This document shows positions 56,149 through 64,000 of a DNA stretch of 64,000 nucleotides, piece by piece (the stretch's first letter is position 1; every line of letters starts with the position of its first letter). This DNA comes from Chlorops oryzae (Eukaryota; Arthropoda; Insecta; Diptera; Chloropidae). The notes beneath the pieces are model-generated. The model worked only from the letters and a program-made list of their open reading frames with translations, made no database searches and had not been told where the DNA came from. The stretch covers positions 380,023 through 444,022 of the forward strand of contig CM035809.1 in the NCBI GenBank assembly GCA_020466095.1, in the 5' to 3' direction. The translations under genes were made by a program, and so were the position numbers.

Positions 56149-57423
56149 TTAATAATGAGTACTTCCTCCATGGTTCAAAATAACCTCATAAATCCTCTGA
56201 AGAATTGAATCATACAGCTGCCGTAAATAATCGAGTGTTATTTCGTTCCAAGCTTTCTTAATAGCCTCAATTAATGATTTTTTGTCTTCGAATTGCCTTC
56301 CCTACTCGTAAACTTTTCTTACAAGCCAGCCCCAAACGTTTTCGATGATATTTAAGTCAGGAGAGTACGGAGGCCACTCCAATAAAGGATCTTTTTGGGT
56401 GTTTATCCAACTTTTAACCAATCGAGCGGTGTGAATTGGTGCATTGTCATGCTGGTAAGTCCAAGAGAGTGGTCCAAAAATGCTAGAAAATTGTGGGAAA
56501 GCTTTCTCAAGCACGCCAATGTAAGATTTCGCGTTCATTCTCGACGAAAAAAATTGCAGCTCGCTTATTCCGTAATAAGAGATTACTCCCCACACCATAA
56601 CTCCACCCTCACACCTATGAAATCGATTAAGGTAGTGCTCTTCTTTGCGTAGATCATGAAAATAAAAGCTTTAACCATCGGGTCCTTCCAAAATGAACTT
56701 TTTTTCATCAGAAAAAGCAACGCGATGCCACTCACTTTTCCACGTCATATGACTTTGAGCAAAAAGCAGTCGTATTTCTTTTCGTGATAGATTAAGTGGT
56801 GGTTTTTTCTTTATTTTTAGACGTTTCAGATTCTGAGACCTACGAATAACGCGTCTAACAGTGCTTATACTGGCTTTGACTCCCGATTTTTGCCTGATTT
56901 TGTTCGCAGTGTCATGGGAATTTGATGCGTTCCTTATGATTAATCGCCTCTGAGCAGGTGAAATTGCATTCGGAATGCGACCTTTCATATTCCTTCCGTA
57001 GGTACTCTCATTACGTACAAAATTAGCTACAACGTTGTGACTTCTGCCTATTTTTGTAGCAATGGTGCGAAGAGAAAGGTCCTCATCTCTGTAAGCTTGA
57101 ATTTTTCCTCTTTCTTCTGCATCTAATGCAGGGGTCGGCACGCTAGGAACAATTTTTGCGACAGCTACTCACATGTATTGCTTACGCTCTTGTCTCAGTT
57201 TGACGGGATCAGCCGAGCATGCAACATCGAGAGCGGGTATGCGGAAGTTTATAGCTTTTTCCGTCAGTTTCAGCTCTTTTATGCTACTTCTAGCTTTTAT
57301 TTTTAGCTAGTTTCAGAATTTTTTTGTTTATTTTCGGCTATTTTTAGTAGCCGCTCTGCTCTCACTCACACAATTACATACCCATTTTGCCGACCCCTGA
57401 TCTAATGCTTTTCCACGACCAAT
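56149..57423 (-). pseudogene. Tc1 transposase pseudogene, DD34E
   Basis: One reading frame runs from the MITE junction (57128) to a natural stop at 56149-56151. An N-terminal helix-turn-helix region (ERGKIQAYRDEDLSLRTIA, then IGRSHNVVANF) is followed by SPAQRRLIIRNAS. Catalytic residues are all present: Asp in AFSDEKKF (56707-56709), Asp in YQHDNAPIHTA (56446-56448) and Glu in LNIIENVWG (56341-56343), with 34 residues between the last two. Breaks: TAA at 56671-56673 after EGPDG, TAG at 56302-56304 after RKVYE, and a MITE at 57129-57399. Beyond the MITE the frame reads IGRGK, with ATT at 57421-57423 where relatives have a starting ATG, so the start codon may also be lost. Confidence 0.88.
57129..57399. 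mobile_element. 271-bp hAT MITE inside the Tc1 gene
   Basis: The ends CAGGGGTCGGCA and TGCCGACCCCTG are perfect 12-bp inverted repeats flanked by identical ATCTAATG copies (57121-57128 and 57400-57407), the hAT 8-bp duplication. Repeated TAGCTTTT / GGCTATTT motifs occur inside. The CAGGGGTCGGCA terminus is a classic hAT sequence. It splits the transposase gene near its 5' end, so it arrived after the Tc1 element. Confidence 0.92.
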
Positions 57424-58194
57424 TTTTCTATAGAAATTAACAAAATTATTTCACTTTTACGAATAAATACAAAAACCATAATGTTACCTCTAAAATTTGC
57501 TAGAAAACGCAATTGTTAATGTTGTACCTATTCTATTGATTCACTTTCAGAAGCAAGTTTTTGAGTACATTTGGGGAAATGTTAGAAAAGGCGAATAACT
57601 GTCAAGTTTTGCCATTCCTCTTCTTCATGTATTCAAAGGAGAGAGTCTTGTGCATAAAATAACTTAAGAAACTAGAGTTGCCAGCGTCTAATTTTTAAGA
57701 AAATAAACATTAATTAAGAAAGAAAATGTGTACCTATTCATATGATTGCTAGTGTAACAAATCATATTCAGGCAGTAATTGACGTTGAGAGTGGAGTAAA
57801 TAAACTATATGCGAGAATTTAGGTGTGTTTCGTGTTTATTTATTGTTAACATATATTATATATGACCTTTCAATAAACTGCATACTTTGAAATTGTTTGA
57901 AATGGTTGATTTTGCTTAAAATTTGTTTTTTATGGGGTGTATTTAGAGTTTAGCCTTTGACTGTATAAGCTTTTCGAAACATAAATATTCCCATTGTGTG
58001 TCATGTGCTGTGTAGGAATACTTTGCTCACGAACAAATAATGAAATGATCAAACATAAGCAGCCCATGTATGTTTAAATACGAACCCTGCTTATAATAAA
58101 AAAGTCAGTTTATGACTTTTCTACTGCTAACAAAAATTAAAGACAGAATCAAAAGTATTGGTTTGCCTATTTCTGTAAAAGACAAAAAATTAAC

Positions 58195-59146
58195 AAGTTG
58201 GGGTGTTATAAGTAGTCAGGCGAGCCTGTCAATACAATACCCAACACAAACACACATGTTTAAATAAAAATAAAAAAAATTTCTTTATGAAAGCCACCCC
58301 TTTGCCACGCCCAATTTTCCAAACTGTTTGAACTCTAATCAGAGGCTTCAACATATGCTAAAATTCGAAATTTCTTATACTGCGTTGGTTATTCTAAGTT
58401 TTTTCGAGAAAACTCGAGTCATATTGTTCAAAAACCAGCGCATTAACTTGATGTGGCGCCGTGCGACTTCTAGCTGAGCAGTAAGCTCAAAAGATCGCTC
58501 CGGGGACACTGTTTCAATAAGATAGAATAGATTCAAGCCACTGCGAAGAAGTATCTGAAGTCCTTGATATCGACTTTTCTAACTGTTTCGAAGAATGGAA
58601 AGTGCGGATAGAGAAGGATAAATAAAGAATTTGCACAATAAATGCAAAGTCACCTTAGTTTTGGGCACAGTAAACAAGTAAGGCTGTTATAGTCAGGCGA
58701 ACCTGACCATACAATTCCAGACACAGCTAAGCAGTAAGCTATATATTTTTCATCGAAAGGTTAAAAAGTAGCCTAAATGACAAATTTATTGAAAAATTCA
58801 GATTTTAAATCAGATTTTGGGATTTTCGTTACAGACCCTAGCACTGGAGATACCCCTAAAAATGGTCCGATCAGGTCCATTCTCGAACTTGTTCTTACTT
58901 ATGTCCCCGTGACCACGCACACAAAAAGTCGAGATAGCTCAACTGCTTCGATAAGATAACTGTATACAGACAGACAGTCAGACGCACAGACGGACAGACA
59001 GACGGACATGTCTAAATCGAATCTCCTGGTGACGCTGATCATTTCTATATATATTTTGTAAAGGCTATCTCGGCTGGTTCTGGGTGTTACACACAACCAC
59101 ACAAACGCAATATACCCTCGTCACAGAGTGTGTCGGGTATAAAAAT
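58195..59146 (+). mobile_element. two tandem mini-me-like units, family B
   Basis: Unit 1 (58195-58672) starts ACAAGTTGGGGTGTTATAAG TAGTCAGGCGAGCCTG; unit 2 (58673-59146) starts AACAAGTAAGGCTGTTATAG TCAGGCGAACCTG. Unit 2 continues through GTTACAGACCCTAGCACTGG, a GACAGACAGTCAGACGCACA tract, ACATGTCTAAATCGAATCTC and TGGTTCTGGGTGTTACACAC to CGGGTATAAAA. Unit 1 lacks the microsatellite and 3' end. A nested or tandem insertion is likely. Confidence 0.65.
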
Positions 59147-59547
59147 CGAATGTCAACAGTTTCACTTCCCCTAAAAGTATGCTTCAATTTTTTTAAATAA
59201 ATGTGATAGAATAAAATTGAAAGAAGCATCTATAAAATACCAATTACCGTTGCGATTGCGGCGAACTTTTGCACAGGCATTCTACTAAATACAAGTAATT
59301 AAAGTTGTGGTCACAATTCTGGCATAAATGTATAGCAAAATTAACTAAATATATATATTATTTTAATCAAACAAGTCATAATTTTTAAACCGCGATATCT
59401 CAAAAACTAGAGCCAATTTAGAAAATTGGTTTATGGGACTGAATTCAGCGCCCCCCAATTATGTTTACAAGATTTGTCGCCATGTTGTTGGTAAAAAAAA
59501 GTACCAAATCCGAGCACAGTGACATTAATAATAATTTTTTTAATTTT

Positions 59548-59625
59548 CTCGTCTCGGATGAACCTCGAACCGCTGATCTCTGGGTTGGTAAGTCGAAGCC
59601 TTTGCCATAACGCTAAACAAGGAAA
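59548..59625 (-). ncRNA. tRNA-like sequence
   Basis: On the minus strand: TTTAGCGTTATGGCAAAGGC (A-box-like), ACTTACCAACCCAGAGATC (anticodon-region-like) and CGGTTCGAGGTTCATC (B-box-like, GGTTCGAGGTTC). The acceptor and T stems do not pair well. Homologous to 61722-61799. Not a functional tRNA. Confidence 0.5.
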
Positions 59626-59876
59626 TTTAATATATTGATCAAAATGCTGACTTGAGTTTTTGGTTGGTCAAGTTTTTGTGAAATAAAATAGAATTTTTCA
59701 TAGCAAAAATTTTTCAAATGAAAAATAAATTGTACTTAAAAAAAAATTAAAATATGAAAACAATTTTACATATTAAAGAAAAATTTTGTATTTTTCAAAA
59801 TTAACGAATAAAACAAAAAATTAAAATATGAACATAAAAAAAAACCTTAGGCAATAGAAAAGACAAAAAAATGCAA

Positions 59877-59950
59877 AACCGAACCAGGGATCGAACTTCG
59901 ACCTAAGTGGTTGCTGAGCGAGAGTCTTACCCTTTACGCTAATCAATTGT
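59877..59950 (-). ncRNA. tRNA-like sequence
   Basis: On the minus strand: GATTAGCGTAAAGGGTAAGA (A-box-like TTAGCGTAAAGGG) and AGTTCGATCCCTGGTTCGG (good B box GTTCGATCC), spaced as in a tRNA. Stems are imperfect. A decayed counterpart (complement of GAGCCAGGGTATTG...ACCACTCGTGCG) lies at about 62010-62065. Confidence 0.5.
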
Positions 59951-59955
59951 TGACG

Positions 59956-61699
59956 GTACGTCGATCAGAATCCGAACTTAAAGCAGACAACAACAAGCGC
60001 ATACCAAGAGTACAAGAAAAAAATGAACTCACCGCCCCTCGATCTCTTACGGAACAGTCAGCGGTGAGACCTATAGAGGTCGACCTTAGGTTAGACGTGC
60101 TCCATAGTTTTTATGGTCTAATTGCTAACAGTCTCAACTAAGTTGGGTCCTATTTAGCAAACTGACCGCTCGTTTACTACAGGGTTGCTACGCTGTTACA
60201 TTAACGTTGAAGCGAAATTGAACTGTAGGCGTCTCGCTTACCGTGCCACTAGTTAGTCTCTACTCTCGGTATCAATACTCGTGCACTGATTCTTTTTCCT
60301 ATACTCGAGGAATACTCGCTAATTAGCTTATTATTAGGTTTTTGGCATGTTCTAAAGGGCTTATATTTACTTCACAAAGCAAAAAAAAAATTGCTTCGAT
60401 TGCGTAGCTGAGTGAATAGTTATCGTCCAACAAAGTCGGAAGAAGTGAAAACAACGTGCTTGATCTAATTTTGCGTGAGAACAAAAACAACGTTTTTCTA
60501 AAAGTTAATGATAATTTTGTAAAGCCTTCATGCCCATACCAAAAGTCGGACTTTTTTTCAAAATAAAAAGGTTGGGAGAAAAACCCTGGCTTTGTTGTAT
60601 TCCGAATAAAACGTTGTAGAAAAAATTGTATTGAGTGGTCTTAATAAGGCCCACAATAGCCACCTTGCAACTGATTCTTAAAAAAAAAAATTTTTGGAGG
60701 CCCTAAATGAACCTTAATATACCAAGCAGTTAAAAACAATGAAAAAGAAAGCCTTTCACTGCAATGGACAGCAAGTTAACAAAATTATTATCGATAAAGC
60801 CTTGCACCTGTATTTGAATATACAACTTTGAGTTTTAATTATATTATTTTACATAAGAAGAGCTGGGAAGAGTATTTATTTAAATTTCTGATCTCAAACA
60901 ACATTTACAATGAAATCAGATAATAGTTTTATATTTTTCACTAATTGTTCGCACGTTTTTGAGAGCAATCAGAATTGGGCCTTATTAAGACATGGGGTTC
61001 CTAATATGGCAAAAAAAGGACAATTTCTAAAATGTCTCAAATGAATACTTTTAAACACTTTTTTGTACTTTATTTTACATTTTCGGATAAATAAGATTAA
61101 ATAAAAGTGATTAATATCCAAACTCTCTCTAAGTTTAACCAATTTTCGCCTCTCTGGCAAAAACCGTTAGCATGGCCTTATTTGGGTAAGTTTCCTTATA
61201 TCAATATTCATAAATATTTGAATTCGATAAAAACCTTATTTAGGGATGAAGGATCGTAAGTTTATAAAAATTCTTTTATGCAATTCGAAATAAAAATGAG
61301 CGTATTATGATGTCCATTTTAAAATCATAATAAAGCACATTATGACACTAGATTTGAGAAAATATAAAAAATTGTTTATACAAACAAAAAACATGGCATC
61401 CCTGCAGTAATTCCAGCTACTCTCGAACTACTCCCCGACTAGTCACAAAAATACCAGGACTACTCCCTCTTAATTTTCCAAACTATGCTTTGAACTTTCT
61501 TTTTTAACGTTGAGCTGTCATTGGAAAAGAACTAGTCACAGTTTTGCTCATATGAACTAGACCTGGAGTATATACAGTTGGGTCGATTTTTGGTCAATAT
61601 TGTATTTTTGCACATTTTATGAAAAAAAAAAAAAAAATTATTTTTTCCTCTTTGTTTTGTATTTTTTTTCTTTTTTGTTTTTTTAGATCTTTACTTTTT
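59956..61699. other. mixed sequence, further tRNA-like pieces, no gene
   Basis: Contains a 76-codon frame at 59911-60141 with no recognised domain. Two weak tRNA-half-like pieces lie at about 60212-60262 (minus strand, ACTAGTGGCACGGTAAGCGA and AGTTCAATTTCGC) and 60398-60440 (plus strand, GCGTAGCTGAGTGAATAGTT). The rest is AT-rich with no delimited element. Confidence 0.35.
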
Positions 61700-62065
61700 C
61701 ACTAATTTTTTAATTTTCTCGCCCCGGCCGAGCCTCGAACAGCTGACTTCTGGGGGTTGGTAAGTCCGTGTCCTAACCACTACGCTAAACAAGAAAATTT
61801 AATGTGTTGATCAAAACGCTAATTTGAGTTTTTGGTTGCTGAAGTTTTTGTGGAATGCACGAAAAGAATTTTTACTACAAAAATTTATTGATTGAAAAAT
61901 AATTAAATATTAAAAAAAAAGATAAAAGATGAAGAAAAAATACTTAAAAATTAAAATATAAACATATAAACATAAAAAAAACTTGGTAATTAAAAAAAAT
62001 AATTATCCTCACTCGAGCCAGGGTATTGTAAAATGAGGTGCAGCCGGCTTTACCACTCGTGCGAA
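61700..62065 (-). repeat. module with tRNA-like sequence, copy 2
   Basis: Homologous to 59520-59955 in the same orientation: CTAATTTTTTAATTTTCTCG, CCGAGCCTCGAACAGCTGA, GGTTGGTAAGTCCGTGTCC, AACCACTACGCTAAACAAGA, AAATTTAATGTGTTGATCAA and GAGTTTTTGGTTGCTGAAGT all have counterparts. The second tRNA-like sequence is decayed here. The two copies are about 2.2 kb apart. Confidence 0.6.
61722..61799 (-). ncRNA. tRNA-like sequence
   Basis: On the minus strand: TTTAGCGTAGTGGTTAGGAC (good A box TAGCGTAGTGG), ACTTACCAACCCCCAGAAGT and CTGTTCGAGGCTCGGC (B box GTTCGAGGCTC, with a 4-bp GCTG/CGGC stem). It resembles a Glu/Asp-type tRNA in the D arm, but the acceptor ends do not pair. Confidence 0.55.
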
Positions 62066-62440
62066 AAAAAGCTTCATTTCGACACTTGTATCGAAAATAT
62101 CTATTTCAATCGACTTTTTAAGTCCTGTATTTAGACTTAATTGGACACGCTCAAAAGGACCTTTAAAAATTTGATTGCTTTCGCAAATTAGTGTTTTTCT
62201 AAAGGACACATGGCTCCTTACCGAGCGAAATCCTACAATCTCTCTGCAGTTCTATGGTTTGGAAAAATGCCCTCATGGACTCTGAAAATTACACGTAACA
62301 TTTTCATATATCTTTTGAAGTTTTTGACCCTTTTATAGCAATCCTTTGTTTTATAAGAGCTCAATATATAATAAAAGCCGGTCTCAAGTACCAATTAAGC
62401 ACTCATTAAGCACTCTTTAAGCTCTCTTAATACTTTTAAG
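62066..62440. other. AT-rich sequence, nothing recognised
   Basis: Only short frames. A run of AAGCACTC(A/T)TTAAGC units at 62396-62422 is a minor local repeat. Confidence 0.4.
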
Positions 62441-63330
62441 CATAGAATCGTTTAAATATCACAACAAGTATGAGAATAACAACAACAAAAAAGAACAAAA
62501 AAAACCTGAACAACAAGAAAGGCAAAGGCAAAGACAGAAATAATAACGACAATAACTGCAGCCAAACAAAACCAACTTAAAGGGAGCACATGAAAACAGT
62601 AATAACAGTCGAAAATAATACAGCAGCAGCAGCACACATTTAACATTCCACCCACTGGCCATGGTAATATCCGCACGCCATCATCCAGCGTCCGCGTGCA
62701 GTACTAAAACAGAATCTTTATGGCCCCAACACGCCTCCCGTTATTAATTTCACGAATGAACAACCCTTGAACAACCGTTAGCATAATACGTGACTACTCG
62801 GCTTTCGGAAAAGCAAGAGTTATCAAGCATACTTGCCGCCGAGTGAGTGTGGCCAGAATACCTTACCTTCGTAAATAACAGCAACATCAGCAGTAACAGC
62901 GGCAACAAAGGAGACAGCAACAAAAACAGTAACAGCAATGGCAACGGCAACAATATAATCGCCGCGATGAGACGCAACAATCCATTGAGTAAGGAGAGTA
63001 ATGCCCATGAGAGGTATTATAAGAGTATAAGCGAAATTAAAAAAATCAAAGCATGGTAAACGAGAGCGAAATGTTAAGATTTTCAACTGTAAAAGGAAGC
63101 GACGAAAGTGAGAGACATGTCCTCTCAGGCTCTCTTATATCCCAAAATAAGTTTAAAAAAATAATAAGAAAACAGGACTCTCAACAGTGGCTCAGCAGTA
63201 GCAATTACATTGTTGTACTCACTTTCTGCTGTTTTCGCTCTCCTTGTTTCCGTTTCCTTTTACATTTGGTGATTACAATTTCGTGGTTTTTTCTCTTTTT
63301 AGTCCCGGTGGATCGGTTTTTTTGTTTTTG
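62441..63330. other. repeat-poor host segment with CAACAACA tracts
   Basis: CAACAACAAAAAAG (62482), AACAGCAACGGCAACAA-type tracts (62876-62960) and CAGCAGCAGCAG (62622-62634). The frames on both strands (for example 63086-62823 minus, 62847-63059 plus) are repeat translations (Val/Ala, Asn/Ser). Probably single-copy host DNA. Confidence 0.35.
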
Positions 63331-63748
63331 TTTTTACTTTCATTGATATTTTGTTTGTTTGTTTTTTGGCAACTAGCACTATAAGTGTCTTAAAATCAGG
63401 CAGACCTGATATCAGGCCCGTGCGCAGTAATCACTCATGGGGGGTTTTAACTCAAGTAAATCGCATGTTAGGGGCATACTACTTAATAAGACATACATTC
63501 ACGCAAATACAAGAAACCCCCTCGCAGTATCACAACGGGCCGGTATACGGACCCTCTAGTACTGGGCACTAGTTCGTAGCTGGTGAAATTACTACTTACT
63601 AGCGACCACCGCTACTTACTTTGCCAACCCTAAGCAATGCATTTCATCATTTCGTTTTTTGTATGAAATGTCCGCAAATAGGGTCAATCGCCACCACATC
63701 GTTTACAGCGAACCAGAGAAAAGAGTCCCCATAAAAGGGGTGGTGAAT

Positions 63749-63841
63749 ATGAGTACCCGTGAGAGGGGTGGTGATATGAGTACCCATGAGAGGGGTGGTG
63801 ATATGAGTACCCTTGAGAGGAGAGCTTATATGAGTACGCAG
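63749..63841 (+). repeat. 27-bp tandem repeat, about 3.4 copies
   Basis: Units ATGAGTACCCGTGAGAGGGG TGGTGAT at 63749-63775, 63776-63802 (CAT for CGT) and 63803-63829 (CTT, with a diverged 3' third), and a partial at 63830. A partial AAGGGGTGGTGA unit precedes at about 63735. The period is a multiple of three, so the open frame at 63659-63871 reads MSTRERGGD, MSTHERGGD, MSTLERRAY, MSTQNNK. No known domain; most likely a noncoding minisatellite. Confidence 0.75.
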
Positions 63842-64000
63842 AATAATAAAGTTAAAATAACTTCAATTTAAAATTTTTCTTAATATTAATTTATTTTTAT
63901 AATAACTCAGTTACCAACTAAGTTCGTTTGAAATTAGTTGTTTGAATTGCAATTGAATTGACTGCTGTGCAAATTGGTTTTTAATCAATCGATCAATCAA
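63842..64000. other. AT-rich sequence at window end
   Basis: AT-rich DNA ending in TTTTTAATCAATCGATCAATC. Nothing recognised. Confidence 0.4.

Larger units (their letters stand above)
55829..57754 (-). mobile_element. Tc1-like element with 230-bp terminal repeats
   Basis: Ends begin CACTAGCAATCATATGAATA on both sides, with TA target duplications (55827-55828 and 57755-57756). The inverted repeats run about 230 bp (55829-56058 and 57523-57754), ending at AGAATAGGTACA, with a few mismatches. Long repeats of this size recall Minos-type Tc1 elements. It carries one transposase pseudogene on the minus strand and a 271-bp hAT MITE at 57129-57399. It cannot move by itself but could be mobilised in trans. 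Confidence 0.9.
59520..59955 (-). repeat. module with two tRNA-like sequences, copy 1
   Basis: A tRNA-like head at 59548-59625, then about 250 bp of A/T-rich sequence (GAGTTTTTGGTTGGTCAAGT, AAAATTAAAATATGAACATA), then a second tRNA-like sequence at 59877-59950, all minus strand. The same order recurs at 61700-62065. Boundaries are approximate. A SINE-like or tRNA-capturing repeat family is the simplest reading (inference). Confidence 0.55.

Noticed and set aside
61380..61580. Inverted-looking CTAGTCACA / TGTGACTAG motifs
   Set aside because: Short and scattered (GACTAGTCACAAAA, GAACTAGTCACAG are direct, not inverted); no delimited element.
33178..61799. Functional tRNA genes at the tRNA-like sequences
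   Set aside because: A and B boxes are present, but acceptor stems do not pair and several T stems are broken.
1..64000. CRISPR arrays, operons, bacterial-type signals
   Set aside because: The window is clearly eukaryotic; no regularly spaced repeats with unique spacers exist.

Overview
This 64 kb window is AT-rich animal DNA from what looks like a schizophoran fly (inference). The evidence is a set of Diptera-typical repeats: mini-me-like elements with a (GTCY)n tract and a conserved core beginning GACATGTCTAAATCG, a TTAGGTTAGGTT-type dispersed repeat, mariner and Tc1 elements, and many short inverted-repeat (MITE) elements. CAA/CAG/GTT-rich low-complexity tracts of the kind common in fly introns and intergenic DNA are also present. 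I found no host protein-coding gene that I can support. The window reads as gene-poor intergenic or long-intron DNA built from nested transposable elements, with stretches of repeat-poor host sequence at about 9.0-10.7, 13.7-15.3, 17.0-17.5, 18.2-19.4, 26.5-28.0, 52.9-55.0 and 62.4-63.3 kb.

Layout. 0-7.7 kb holds five inverted-repeat elements. One has a hAT-type element with a perfect 8-bp target duplication inserted in it, and one carries a broken coding region of an arthropod multicopy protein family; a GC-rich 180-bp hairpin follows. 7.7-19.9 kb is mostly host low-complexity DNA plus one clean hAT MITE. 20-22.6 kb holds a mini-me-like element between two inverted 70-80 bp repeats. 29.2-35.4 kb is a decayed CR1/Kiri-like LINE (PHD-like ORF1, endonuclease, reverse transcriptase), split by an intact mellifera-type mariner (uninterrupted 341-codon transposase, DD34D, TA duplication) and by an 807-bp hAT element with a perfect 8-bp duplication and an internal tRNA-like sequence. 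35.7-46.7 kb holds more inverted-repeat elements, mini-me copies, a hAT transposase tail and a 1.97 kb foldback element whose ~735-bp arms flank part of an arthropod multicopy gene. 48.1-52.1 kb holds further inverted-repeat elements, one with six same-strand copies of a TTGGTAYGTTAC motif. 55.8-57.8 kb is a long-TIR Tc1 element with two stop codons and a hAT MITE in its 5' end. 58.2-62.1 kb has mini-me-like repeats and a duplicated module with tRNA-like sequences. The window ends with a 27-bp tandem repeat.

The only coding sequence that appears functional is the mariner transposase. The points most worth pursuing are the foldback element (a potential hairpin-RNA source), the recurrence of tRNA-like sequences inside or beside inverted-repeat elements, the TACGTT-core repeats shared by two elements with the same terminal sequence, and two broken members of arthropod multicopy protein families that I recognise but cannot assign to a named superfamily.
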